Origin: Gammaproteobacteria bacterium
GTDB lineage: Bacteria; Pseudomonadota; Gammaproteobacteria; GCA-001735895
DNA: 35,182 bases
NCBI GenBank assembly: GCA_030595795.1
Contig: JAUVCH010000038.1
Coordinates: 1 to 35,182 of the forward strand
Direction of reading: 5' to 3'
This document shows positions 1-7,846 of this stretch, piece by piece. The position numbers and the translations under genes are program-made. Within the stretch, counting starts at the first letter, position 1; each line of letters starts with the position of its first letter. The notes under the pieces were generated by a model that saw nothing but the letters and a program-made list of their open reading frames with translations, was not told the origin of the DNA and did not search any database.

Positions 1-183
1 AGAAAACAAACGGTTGAGCATCCCTTCGGTACGATAAAGTCCTGGATGGGATCGACACATTTTCTGACAAAGCGACTATCCAATGTCAGTACAGAAATGA
101 GCCTACATGTACTGGCGTATAATCTCAGGCGAATGATGTCGATACTTGGGCCTCAAAAATTGATTGCCGCAATAGCGGCATAG
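1..183 (+). mobile_element. IS1182-type transposase, C-terminal fragment
   Basis: Frame 1 is open from the window edge to a TAG at 181-183 and encodes 60 residues. It contains the stretch VEHPFGTIKSWMGSTHFLTK followed by SNVSTEMSLHVLAYNLRRMM, which I recognise as the conserved C-terminal end of IS1182-family DDE transposases: the catalytic-Glu region and the helix after it. The N-terminal part lies outside the window, so it cannot be told whether the element is intact or a remnant. No clear terminal inverted repeat could be identified downstream without the other end. It marks a possible insertion boundary next to torT. Confidence 0.8.
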
Positions 184-541
184 GGCTGATAGCCTTATCT
201 TCGAAAAACAGGCTATATAAACCCGAATCCAGGGCTATTTAACCGATGATATTTTTCATATTGAATTGAGTCGGTTGAAAATAATAATGGCTTAGCATCG
301 CTCACATGAACTCAAGAAAGCGCCAGGTGGATATTATTAAGCGTGTTTGAGTTTTCACACAGTCTGTGCCGTGAAGAGCCAATTTCAGATGCTGCCGGGA
401 ACGACCGCTCCTTTGACACACCAGACATTAGAATTTAATCTAGTAAATGCTTCTTACTATCGAATTTCAGGCGAGGCCTTTGAGGAAAAACTAACTTATC
501 GGTTTATTGCTTAAGTCATAATCAAGTAAGATCTTTATTTC
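184..541. other. Intergenic region between transposase and torT
   Basis: This 358-base stretch is AT-rich and has no convincing gene. It should contain the right end of the IS element and the torT promoter, but neither can be fixed by eye. Short GGGCTAT/GGCTATA-like words recur near 205-240. A 41-codon ORF at 389-514 has no recognisable product or ribosome binding site and is not called. Confidence 0.5.
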
Positions 542-1630
542 ATGATCACAGGTGTCAAAGAATTGAATAGCCAGGCTTATTCCTGTTTGTTAACTGCTTT
601 TTTACTCTCATCAATTACAGTTACTTCGGTTCGGGCCGAAGTATGGCAATTGGAAACCTGGGCGGTACCCTTCGATTATTCCAGTAAAAGCCGAATAATC
701 GATTATAAACCCACCTCGCCAGCCAGCCGTCCATGGCATTTCTGTATCTCTTATCCGCACCTTAAAGATGCTTACTGGTTTAACGTTAACTACGGTATGG
801 TCGAAGAAGCGAAGCGACTCGGGGTAGCTTTTACCCTGGTCGAAGCGGGCGGTTATCCGAATCTTGAGCGCCAGCGACAGCAGATAGAGCAGTGTACAGC
901 CGCCGAGGGTACCGATGCCCTGATCGTTGGTACCGTATCGTTTCAGGGGCTTAATGACAGTATCGCCAGAATATCCAAAACAATGCCGGTGCTGGCCACC
1001 GTAAACGACATTGACGACATCGGTATTACCGCAAAATCGGGTGTTTCGTGGACGGCTATGGGGCGAGTGGCGGGCGAATATCTTGCAGAAAGACACCAGG
1101 CAGGAAGCGAGCCGGTTACTGTTGCCTGGTTTCCCGGGCCGCAGGGCGCTGGATGGGTAGAGTTCATTGAGGACGGGTTTAAGCTAGGATTAAGAGATAG
1201 CGTCGTAGAAGTCGTCGTTACTAAATGGGGTGATACGGGTAAGGAAATCCAGCGCACACTGGTACAGGAAGTGCTGGAAAGCCACCCTCAGGTAGACTAT
1301 ATCGTCGGCAATGCACTCATGGCAGAAGCAGCCATCAGTACCTTGCGAAATCGTAGGCTTGAGAATCAAATTCAGGTGGTATCGACTTATTTCACCCCGG
1401 CAGTTTATCGCGGCATTCGGCGCGGACGTATTCTCGCAGCACCTACAGATGCACCCGTGATGCAGGGGCGTATTTCAATTGACCAGGCTGTGCGCATCCT
1501 CGAAGGGCGTGAATTTATCAAACACGCCGGTCCGCAGATACAGATGATCGATCATGAAAACTGGAAGGAATTCGACATTTCCGATTCACTTGCGCCACCC
1601 TCGTTTTCGCCTACCTTTGTTTGGCCGTAA
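542..1630 (+). CDS. torT: TorT-like periplasmic TMAO-binding protein
   Basis: TorT is a periplasmic binding protein of the LacI/ribose-binding fold. In enteric bacteria it binds trimethylamine N-oxide and passes the signal to the sensor kinase TorS. The 362 residues start with a signal peptide (hydrophobic stretch about 15-30, likely cleavage after VRA at 30-32). They then follow E. coli TorT from memory: W-x-F-C-x-S-Y-P-x-L-K-D-x-Y-W, N-Y-G-M, L-V-E-A-G-G-Y, R-x-L-x-Q-E-V-L-E-x-H-P and V-Y-R-G-I-R-R-G-R. The length matches the family. No torS, torR or torCAD is visible here, so it is an orphan between a transposase fragment and a convergent LysR gene. The ATG at 542 has only a weak Shine-Dalgarno; a TTG at codon 8 is an alternative start. 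Family assignment is strong. TMAO as ligand is inferred from the family and from tdm and tmm nearby. Confidence 0.85.
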   Translation: MITGVKELNSQAYSCLLTAFLLSSITVTSVRAEVWQLETWAVPFDYSSKSRIIDYKPTSPASRPWHFCISYPHLKDAYWFNVNYGMVEEAKRLGVAFTLVEAGGYPNLERQRQQIEQCTAAEGTDALIVGTVSFQGLNDSIARISKTMPVLATVNDIDDIGITAKSGVSWTAMGRVAGEYLAERHQAGSEPVTVAWFPGPQGAGWVEFIEDGFKLGLRDSVVEVVVTKWGDTGKEIQRTLVQEVLESHPQVDYIVGNALMAEAAISTLRNRRLENQIQVVSTYFTPAVYRGIRRGRILAAPTDAPVMQGRISIDQAVRILEGREFIKHAGPQIQMIDHENWKEFDISDSLAPPSFSPTFVWP

Positions 1631-1656
1631 AGAATAGTGAGTGTACCCCCACCAGT

Positions 1657-2541
1657 TTACTTTTTTCCAACCTGAGCGAGCAGCCAGTCACGAAAAGCGA
1701 CTGCCGCGACCGAGAGGCTCTCAACGTTTTGATAAACCAGATAATAGGCTTCGCTACTTTTGAGTCCTGGACTAAAACCACAGGGCAGGAGTCCGAGCTT
1801 TTCTACCAGGTCATCAGTGGTTGGTGCGCGTGCCAGCGCTACGCCATAGCCGGACGCGGCCATCGCTAGCGCCATCGGCGTATCTTCGCAAAAGCACAGT
1901 TGCTGAGTCGGGATCTTATTAATACCGGCCGCGTGCAGGATTTGGTTCCAGTTGATGCGATGGGTAGATATCTGAATTAGCCTGTGTTGTAACAAATCAT
2001 CGATGTTTTTAGCCGATCTGGCAATGTCCGGGGATGCCACGGGATAAACGGTTTCATCAAACAGACGGTCACACTGCGCCCAACTGCGGTGCACCGGACC
2101 GAACAGGATTTTTAGCTCTGCACCTGCGCGTTGAAAGTCCTGATCTCGGTAGGCACCGGTCAGGTGCAACTGTACCCTCGGGTGCTGTCGACTAAAGTCG
2201 ACCAGGCGCGGCGCTAGCCAGCTATTGGCGAATACCAGTGTAGACTGCAAGGTGAGGGTATTACCTTTTTCTTCGCCGAATAGCGAAGCAGCGCTTTCTT
2301 CCACCGTACGCAATGCCTGACGCACAGCCGGCAGAAAAGCGTGGCCGGCATCGGTGAGCTCGACACTGCGTGCATGACGTAGAAACAGCTTTTCGCCGAA
2401 ATGGTTTTCCAGCGACTTGATTTGCTGGCTGATAGCTGAGGTGCTGAGGTTTAGTAGTTCCCCAGCGCGGGCAAAATTTTCCATACGTGCAGCCGCTTCA
2501 AAGACACGCAGCCAGTTCAGCGATGGGATGTTTTCGGTCAC
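1657..2541 (-). CDS. LysR-family regulator, GcvA-like
   Basis: This is a 294-aa LysR-type transcription factor. The N-terminal winged helix-turn-helix spans about residues 8-66 (NWLRVFEAAARMENFARAGE, then LNLSTSAISQQIKSLE), the form typical of the GcvA/AmpR branch. The effector-binding domain covers about 90-290. It is convergent with torT (26-base gap) and divergent from the hydroxylase gene at 2657, the classic LysR arrangement, so that gene is its likely target. A near-perfect 19-base palindrome (2558-2576) lies just upstream of its own start and could serve as the shared operator. The start ATG fits the family's N-terminus. The effector is unknown. GcvA proteins of this branch control diverse targets, so no glycine-cleavage role should be assumed. 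Confidence 0.85.
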   Translation of the reverse strand: MTENIPSLNWLRVFEAAARMENFARAGELLNLSTSAISQQIKSLENHFGEKLFLRHARSVELTDAGHAFLPAVRQALRTVEESAASLFGEEKGNTLTLQSTLVFANSWLAPRLVDFSRQHPRVQLHLTGAYRDQDFQRAGAELKILFGPVHRSWAQCDRLFDETVYPVASPDIARSAKNIDDLLQHRLIQISTHRINWNQILHAAGINKIPTQQLCFCEDTPMALAMAASGYGVALARAPTTDDLVEKLGLLPCGFSPGLKSSEAYYLVYQNVESLSVAAVAFRDWLLAQVGKK

Positions 2542-2557
2542 GATGTTACACCAATTA

Positions 2558-2576
2558 GGTTAAGTATTACTAAACC
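2558..2576. promoter_or_regulatory. Candidate LysR operator palindrome
   Basis: GGTTAAGTATTACTAAACC is palindromic apart from one symmetric mismatch pair and the central base. It sits in the 115-base divergent gap, 17-35 bases from the LysR start and about 80 bases upstream of the hydroxylase. An ATTAG/CTAAT word, the core described for GcvA sites, overlaps its left edge. Binding is inferred from position and symmetry. Confidence 0.5.
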
Positions 2577-2656
2577 AAAGGTGAGTTGAACACAGGTTGT
2601 TGATTAATGCTATTACTGCTTCAATGCGATCCAAACTCAAGTAGAATTAAAAGCCA

Positions 2657-3673
2657 ATGACCACAGAAACAACGAAAAGAGTAAAGCGTAGTACCTGGCA
2701 CTTCACTCCTGAATTGCCGGTAAAACAGGCACCATACTTCGAGCTGCCGTTCAGCATTGGCAACAGCCTGGAGTACCTGTTTAATATCTGGCGGCCGTTC
2801 AATCAGCGCTTTTTGCTACTTTTGCTCGCGATCATGGTGTGGACCTGGTTTACGCCGTCGCTTGAGCGCACACGCGAATTCCGGCTCGACTGGATGCTCG
2901 AAATCGGCCTACGCAATCTCATCATCGTGCTGGTAGTCGCTGGCGGATTACACCTGTTGTTGTATACCTTCAAATGCCAGGGTGATGACGAGCATTATGA
3001 TGCGCGCCCATTGATGACCAATTCGAGGCGCTTTCACTTTGGCAACCAGGTTTGGGATAATATATTCTGGACTCTGGTCGGTTCGGTGCCCATCGGTACA
3101 CTGTGGGAAAGTCTGTTGCTGTGGGCTTACGCTAACGGCTACGCGACCCTGATCACCTTCGGCGAAAATCCGGGCTGGTTTATCGGCCTGATGGTGATCA
3201 TCCCGATCTGGAGCGGGTTTCATTTTTACTGGTATCACCGCCTCGGCCATGTCGAGCCACTATATCGCTGGTTCCACGCCTGGCATCACAAGAACGTCAA
3301 TACGGGCCCTTGGTCGGGACACGCCATGCATCCGATCGAGCACCTGTTCCTGTACTCGGATCTCGCGATTTACTTCGTCGTCACGAGCCATCCGATTCAT
3401 GTGATTTTCAACGCCATGCTGCACACCGTAGGTGGGCCGACATCGCACTGCGGGTATCACCGCGTTCAACTGACTCGCTTTTTCAGGCTGGAGCTCGGTG
3501 ATTTCATGCACCAGTTGCATCATCGGTTTTGCGACTGCAATTACGGATCTTACGATACCCCGTGGGACAAGGTGTTCGGCAGTTTTCACGATGGTACCGA
3601 GGCTGGTAACGCGCACATTAAGGCGCGTCGAAAACTTATCTTTGAAAAGAAAAACCAACTCACGGAGTGTTAA
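2657..3673 (+). CDS. Fatty acid hydroxylase / sterol desaturase family membrane protein
   Basis: This is an integral-membrane non-haem di-iron oxygenase of the fatty acid hydroxylase superfamily (338 aa). The histidine clusters that hold the iron pair are visible: HRLGH near residue 197, HAWHH near 210, HPIEH near 226, and HQLHH near 288 in the C-terminal part. Hydrophobic segments lie at about 50-70, 90-110, 135-160, 170-192 and 232-255. The usual substrates of the family are lipid acyl chains or sterols; nothing here tells which. It is transcribed away from the GcvA-like regulator, which probably controls it. It ends 121 bases before a universal stress protein gene with no obvious terminator between. 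It has no evident direct link to amine metabolism. Confidence 0.85.
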   Translation: MTTETTKRVKRSTWHFTPELPVKQAPYFELPFSIGNSLEYLFNIWRPFNQRFLLLLLAIMVWTWFTPSLERTREFRLDWMLEIGLRNLIIVLVVAGGLHLLLYTFKCQGDDEHYDARPLMTNSRRFHFGNQVWDNIFWTLVGSVPIGTLWESLLLWAYANGYATLITFGENPGWFIGLMVIIPIWSGFHFYWYHRLGHVEPLYRWFHAWHHKNVNTGPWSGHAMHPIEHLFLYSDLAIYFVVTSHPIHVIFNAMLHTVGGPTSHCGYHRVQLTRFFRLELGDFMHQLHHRFCDCNYGSYDTPWDKVFGSFHDGTEAGNAHIKARRKLIFEKKNQLTEC

Positions 3674-3794
3674 AGACGTAATGATTTTGTTAGTAACGCC
3701 TTTTAATTCGACAATTGGGCCTAGGGCCTTGACTAAATTGCCAGTTACAGGCATATAGGCATCCTGTTTTTATTTGTCGGTAATATTTGCTTGA

Positions 3795-4238
3795 ATGATT
3801 AAGAAAATACTGGTCGCAACAGATGCTTCTGCTGCGTCGGATCGCGCGGTTGACGAGGCTGCTTATCTTGCATCAACCCACGAGGCCGAACTTCTCATAT
3901 TGCATGTCATTCGCGACATGCAATTACCCTCGAAAATGAAAAAAGTCCCCGAGATCGAAGCCTTCGCGAATACGCGTGAAGATGTCTTGCGACAGGTCGC
4001 TGAAAATATCCTGCTTGAAGCGGTAGAAAAAGCCAAAGCCAGCGGTGCAATAAAAGTTCAGACTGCAATCGGTAGCGGCGACCCTGCTACCAGCGTTATC
4101 GGTTTCGCGAAGCGTCGCAATATCGATACGATCGTAGTTGGTACCCGCGGATTAAGTAAGGTGAAAGGGTTGTTTATGGGCAGTGTGTCGCGGAAAATTG
4201 TTAACAATGCCGAGGCTAACTGTTTGATTGTGCGGTGA
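3795..4238 (+). CDS. Universal stress protein, UspA family
   Basis: This is a single-domain Usp protein of 147 aa, the usual length. The N-terminal strand KKILVATDASAASDRAVDEA and the C-terminal motif G-x2-G-x9-G-S (GTRGLSKVKGLFMGS, about residues 116-130) identify it. The latter is the ATP-binding signature of the MJ0577-like branch, so it probably binds ATP rather than being UspA sensu stricto. It converges with tdm, with only 7 bases between the stop codons. Usp proteins act in the cytoplasm under nutrient or oxidative stress; the specific role here is unknown. Confidence 0.9.
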   Translation: MIKKILVATDASAASDRAVDEAAYLASTHEAELLILHVIRDMQLPSKMKKVPEIEAFANTREDVLRQVAENILLEAVEKAKASGAIKVQTAIGSGDPATSVIGFAKRRNIDTIVVGTRGLSKVKGLFMGSVSRKIVNNAEANCLIVR

Positions 4239-4245
4239 AAGTAAA

Positions 4246-6594
4246 TTAACCGGTAACATCTCTTACCCGTGATTTAGTCGGATCGTAAAATGGGAAGGGT
4301 ACTACGGTAGCGGGCAATCTTTTTTGTTTGCCATCCAGTTTTCCGATCTCGACCTCAGTACCTAATTGGCTGTGTTCAACCTGAATGCGGCACAGCGCGA
4401 AGTTTTTACGCAGAATCGGTGAGCGTACCGCGCTGGTTATTTCACCCACCTGATTGCGTCCTAGATTCACACAATCGCCATTTGCAGCCATTTCATCACC
4501 AGTGAGTTCCAGGCCTACCAATACGCGCTGTGGGTTTTCTTTGCGCTTGATCAACGCCGCTTTGCCGATGAAGTCGTCTTCTTTGGTTTTCAGGGGTACC
4601 GTAAAAGATATACCGGCCTCGTAAGGATCGGTTTGGTCGCTGAACTCGTAACCGGCGAATATCAATCCAGCTTCGGTGCGTAGCATGTCGAGTGCTTCTA
4701 ACCCAAGCGGTGTAATTTTATGCGGCCTGCCAGCTTCCCAGATGGCATCCCAGACTTCAGTCGCGTGTTTTGGATGGCAGAAGATTTCGTAACCCAATTC
4801 TCCGGTGTATCCAGTACGTGATACCAGGATAGGAATACCATGTTCGTCGCCGATTCTGGCGATAGAGAATCGAAACCAGCCAAGTTCTTCGACTGTCGCC
4901 TGGTCGGGTCGCGTCCAGATAATATCTTTTAATACATCACGGCTTTTAGGTCCCTGAATTTGCAGGTTATGCAGTTGGTCGGTTGAATTGCGTACCCAGG
5001 CCTGCAATCCGAGTTTTTGCGCCTGTTCGCGTAACCAGATACCGCTTTCATCGCTACCGCCTATCCAGCGAAAATTATCCTGGGCTAAGCGGAATACGGT
5101 ACCGTCGTCGATCATGCCGCCGTTTTCATAACACATGGCGGTGTACACCACCTGGCCGGGGGTGAGTCGTCGGATGTTCCGAGTTACACAGGTTTGCATG
5201 AGTAATTCAGCATCGGGGCCGGTGACTTCATATTTACGCAACGGCGAGAGATCAATGGCAACCACGCCTTCGCGGCAAGCCCAATATTCGTCGATGACGC
5301 CGTGTTTGGTGTAACTGTTGGCCAGCCAGTAGCCGGCATACTCGGTAAAGTTACGGGTGTGTTGGGAGGTTCTAGGGTGAAACCCCGTTTCTTTGGTTAA
5401 TTGGGTGTCTGCGTCTGTAGTCATTCGAAAGGCCGTCGCTTTGTTAAATGTGTTTTTTGCAGGATAAATGCGCATGTGAATATCGGTTGGATTCCAGCCA
5501 TTTGCGGGATCGATGTCGCAGGGGCAGGCTGAAGAAACACAAACCATATCTTTCAATGCACGCATCAGTACGTAGTCACCTGGCCTTGACCAGGGTTCGT
5601 CAAAGTACATCTGGTTGGTATCGTCGATGTTGGTATTGAAAAACAGGTTGATCGCCATCCATCCGCGTCGTGACTCGACGCCGTAAGGCTGCAGCGCGTT
5701 ATTGAAGTTGTCCGAGCAGTTAACGTGACCGGGGTAGCCCATGTCATCGTAATATTTTGCGGTACAGGCAGTGCCGAAACTGTCGTGGCGGCCGCAGGTA
5801 TCCTGAATCACCTCGATTAGCGGCTCGAAATCCTGGTCGTAAAACTTGGCGTAGAGTCCAGGTGCCGGATAGGATGCACCGACGACATGTCGTGTGCTGG
5901 TGGCATCCAGACTGCGTTCGATGCCTTTATCCAGTTTTGCAGCGTCGAAGCACTGGAAGTCGGAACATTCTCGACCTTCTACGTCGATGATCTGGATAGT
6001 CTCCCCGGCTTTAACCGGGTAGGCGTGGGCGGTACGAGCCTCGATGCGGATATCCTCGAGGGGATCGGCCAGTGGATCGGGCAAGTGAATAGCCGATGGC
6101 TCGGTATCTAATTGTTGACGAAAGACATAAGCGATCAGGTCGGTGATCGTCGATTGTTCATCGACAACCATGTCGGTTCCCGGTGCGGTGATTAAACAAT
6201 AAACGAATTCACTGGCGGTAAATGTGATTGAGTCCCCTGCAGGTGACTGATCGACAAAAAAACGAGTGCTTTGTGCTTCGGAAAGATCTACCCCGAATTT
6301 ATTCAATGCGGCGTGTAGGGTTTCAGTCGCTATCGCCCTGTTGGCCAGGATGTCCTTTAATCCATCGGCCTGACCATTGGCAATAGCCCCAATAGTTTGC
6401 ATGTCACTCTTGCCGTTATAATCGAATACCGAAATTTCACCTGCCTGTAACCCTTCCGGACTGACTAGCTTGAGTTCGTCACCGGGATTGAGTGTTATCG
6501 CGACGCTACCATTACCTCGCACGAGGTATCGCTCAGTATTGGCTGGCAGTATGTTCAGTCCTGGTTCCAGGACTCTTAAACGTGCTGTGCTCAT
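4246..6594 (-). CDS. tdm: Trimethylamine N-oxide demethylase (Tdm)
   Basis: Tdm cleaves TMAO to dimethylamine and formaldehyde in the cytoplasm and can hand the C1 unit to tetrahydrofolate. The 782-aa protein has the characteristic two-part build: a DUF1989 zinc domain (about 20-380) and a GcvT-like aminomethyltransferase/folate domain (about 395-775, including GMIDDGTVFRL and RTGYTGELGYEIF). Cys293, Cys357 and Cys359 have the same spacing as the zinc ligands I recall for Methylocella silvestris Tdm (279/343/345), which supports a working metal site. The start ATG is preceded by a purine-rich stretch and follows the GntR gene by 12 bases, so the two form one transcript with the regulator first. 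Against a plain glycine-cleavage T-protein: length, DUF1989 and the TMA-gene context. Tmm, which makes its substrate, is 10.5 kb away on the same strand. Confidence 0.9.
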   Translation of the reverse strand: MSTARLRVLEPGLNILPANTERYLVRGNGSVAITLNPGDELKLVSPEGLQAGEISVFDYNGKSDMQTIGAIANGQADGLKDILANRAIATETLHAALNKFGVDLSEAQSTRFFVDQSPAGDSITFTASEFVYCLITAPGTDMVVDEQSTITDLIAYVFRQQLDTEPSAIHLPDPLADPLEDIRIEARTAHAYPVKAGETIQIIDVEGRECSDFQCFDAAKLDKGIERSLDATSTRHVVGASYPAPGLYAKFYDQDFEPLIEVIQDTCGRHDSFGTACTAKYYDDMGYPGHVNCSDNFNNALQPYGVESRRGWMAINLFFNTNIDDTNQMYFDEPWSRPGDYVLMRALKDMVCVSSACPCDIDPANGWNPTDIHMRIYPAKNTFNKATAFRMTTDADTQLTKETGFHPRTSQHTRNFTEYAGYWLANSYTKHGVIDEYWACREGVVAIDLSPLRKYEVTGPDAELLMQTCVTRNIRRLTPGQVVYTAMCYENGGMIDDGTVFRLAQDNFRWIGGSDESGIWLREQAQKLGLQAWVRNSTDQLHNLQIQGPKSRDVLKDIIWTRPDQATVEELGWFRFSIARIGDEHGIPILVSRTGYTGELGYEIFCHPKHATEVWDAIWEAGRPHKITPLGLEALDMLRTEAGLIFAGYEFSDQTDPYEAGISFTVPLKTKEDDFIGKAALIKRKENPQRVLVGLELTGDEMAANGDCVNLGRNQVGEITSAVRSPILRKNFALCRIQVEHSQLGTEVEIGKLDGKQKRLPATVVPFPFYDPTKSRVRDVTG

Positions 6595-6606
6595 GATAGT
6601 TACCTG

Positions 6607-7332
6607 TCAGGGCTCCAATAGATCGTCATGAACATCGTGAAGATGCTTTTTTATGATGGAGACCGCTTCTGAAGTATGTCGTGCCGCGATAGCTTCGTAG
6701 ATTGCGTGGTGCTGAAGATTATAGGCGTTGATACGCTCGGGTGTTAGCAGTTTGGCTTTCATGCTGCGCCATTGAGCGAAGCGTCTAACTTCGCTGATTC
6801 GCTCGTAGACCCAGTGCAGTAACTTATTTTTTGAACAATGTGCGAGAGCCATATGGAAGGCGGTATCGGCGCGAGCAAATTTCTCGGCATCGCCACCGCA
6901 ATCTTCGCATTGGCGCAAAGCCTTGCGTAACTCCTCCAGGTCGCGATGGCTGGCATTGGCTATCGCGAGTCTGACTATTTGTGGTTCGAGTGCAATTCGC
7001 ACTTCGACCATTTCCAGCGGGCTGGTGATACTGGAAATTTCCTGTTGATTGGTGAGTTCGCGATGCGATACGTAGGTGCCGCTACCAACCTGCCGGTTTA
7101 CCAGGTGTTGGTCTTCGAGAATTTGTAAAACCGAACGAATAGTACCGCGTGAGACGCCAAACTCATCTGCCAGATGACGTTCGGCGGGTAGTCTTTCATC
7201 ATGCGCGTACTGACCTTCAAGGATACGGTTGCGCAATTGAGTCGCCACCTGATTAGTGGTACTGCCTGAATTCGCAGAACCGCTCTTTTTAGAAACGGTT
7301 AAACCTGGGATTTGTTTTCCTGCAGAACGCAT
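6607..7332 (-). CDS. GntR-family regulator, FadR/FCD type
   Basis: This 241-aa transcription factor has a GntR winged helix (about residues 25-90, with RLPAERHLADEFGVSRGTIR) and a C-terminal FCD ligand domain (about 100-230). FCD domains usually bind a small carboxylate, often with a metal; the His/Asp/Arg residues in the helical part (for example ADTAFHMALAHCS) fit that. It is the first gene of the gntR-tdm pair and divergent from module 1, so it is well placed to control both. Direct TTGGTAC repeats 33-52 bases upstream of its start are candidate operators. The effector is not known. TMAO, formaldehyde adducts or gamma-glutamyl compounds are only guesses. Confidence 0.88.
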   Translation of the reverse strand: MRSAGKQIPGLTVSKKSGSANSGSTTNQVATQLRNRILEGQYAHDERLPAERHLADEFGVSRGTIRSVLQILEDQHLVNRQVGSGTYVSHRELTNQQEISSITSPLEMVEVRIALEPQIVRLAIANASHRDLEELRKALRQCEDCGGDAEKFARADTAFHMALAHCSKNKLLHWVYERISEVRRFAQWRSMKAKLLTPERINAYNLQHHAIYEAIAARHTSEAVSIIKKHLHDVHDDLLEP

Positions 7333-7364
7333 AGGTATATTACTCCTTTAACCAATTTACTTGT

Positions 7365-7384
7365 TTGGTACTAATAATTGGTAC
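7365..7384. promoter_or_regulatory. Candidate GntR operator: paired TTGGTAC repeats
   Basis: TTGGTAC occurs at 7365-7371 and again at 7378-7384, a 13-base period with TAATAA between. Each contains GTAC, itself palindromic. GntR/FadR proteins bind short symmetric sites of this size, and the position just upstream of the GntR start fits autoregulation. The assignment to this regulator is inferred. Confidence 0.45.
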
Positions 7385-7712
7385 AATAATGCGATAATAA
7401 AATGCATAAATCAAGCCGAAATTGGACAATATTGACGATAATGGTGATGATTATTAAGCCACAAAGAATTGTTTTGGTAGGGTGAGTGAATATTATCCTG
7501 GATGCCGAATGATTTATTTTTAAATAGGCTTGAATTTCCTTAACTAATTGAAAAATAAGAATTAAAATAGATATATATAATTATCCGAATGATTTTGTTG
7601 ACCAGCAAGCTGTAATGTTTAGTGGTGATAAATCGACGCGCAAAAAAATTGGTTCAGTATTATCCGAACCTTTTTAAGCAATTGTACAAATAAATTGAAA
7701 TTAGGTCTTGTC

Positions 7713-7805
7713 ATGGGTGGATGCATGGGTATACCATTGCGGCGAAATAGCCCGATAAAACGTAAGCGTTTGGCGGATGAATTGTTGTCGCCGACGCCTG
7801 GTTAA
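7713..7805 (+). CDS. Short coding-like ORF upstream of module 1 (possible leader peptide)
   Basis: This 30-codon ORF has an ATG at 7713 and an in-frame ATG at 7725, and ends 41 bases before the GS-like gene. The predicted peptide is basic in the middle and proline-bearing: MGGCMGIPLRR, then NSPIKRKRLADELLSPTPG. The composition is even and charged, unlike a random AT-rich translation. The region is also distinctly less AT-rich than the 300 bases before it. The second ATG has GGGTGG a few bases upstream, a passable ribosome binding site. It could be a real small protein, a leader peptide controlling the operon, or a by-product of a structured RNA. No family recognised. Confidence 0.4.
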   Translation: MGGCMGIPLRRNSPIKRKRLADELLSPTPG

Positions 7806-7846
7806 AGTGAAAGAAAGCATCTTAAAGAAACCGTTTGGAGGATTAA

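Larger units (their letters stand above)
7333..7846. promoter_or_regulatory. Long divergent regulatory region between gntR-tdm and module 1
   Basis: This 514-base region is strongly AT-rich up to about 7680 and more GC-balanced after that. It contains the TTGGTAC repeats (7365-7384), a GGTTC/GAACC inverted repeat at 7651-7670 followed by five T's (a weak attenuator-like hairpin), and a 30-codon coding-like ORF at 7713-7805. A hairpin AAACG-TAAG-CGTTT lies inside that ORF. The words CCGAATGATTT (near 7504 and 7585) and TTATCCGAA recur. The promoter of module 1 must lie here, but no -35/-10 pair stands out. Confidence 0.6.

Noticed and set aside
389..514. 41-codon ORF between the transposase fragment and torT
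   Set aside because: No ribosome binding site, no recognisable product, and AT-rich context; likely chance.
2948..3758. Minus- and plus-strand ORFs overlapping the hydroxylase gene
   Set aside because: Out-of-frame shadows of a gene with clear histidine motifs.
7680..7846. Glycine, tetrahydrofolate or glutamine riboswitch in the module 1 leader
   Set aside because: The conserved cores I know for these classes are not present; only generic hairpins are seen.
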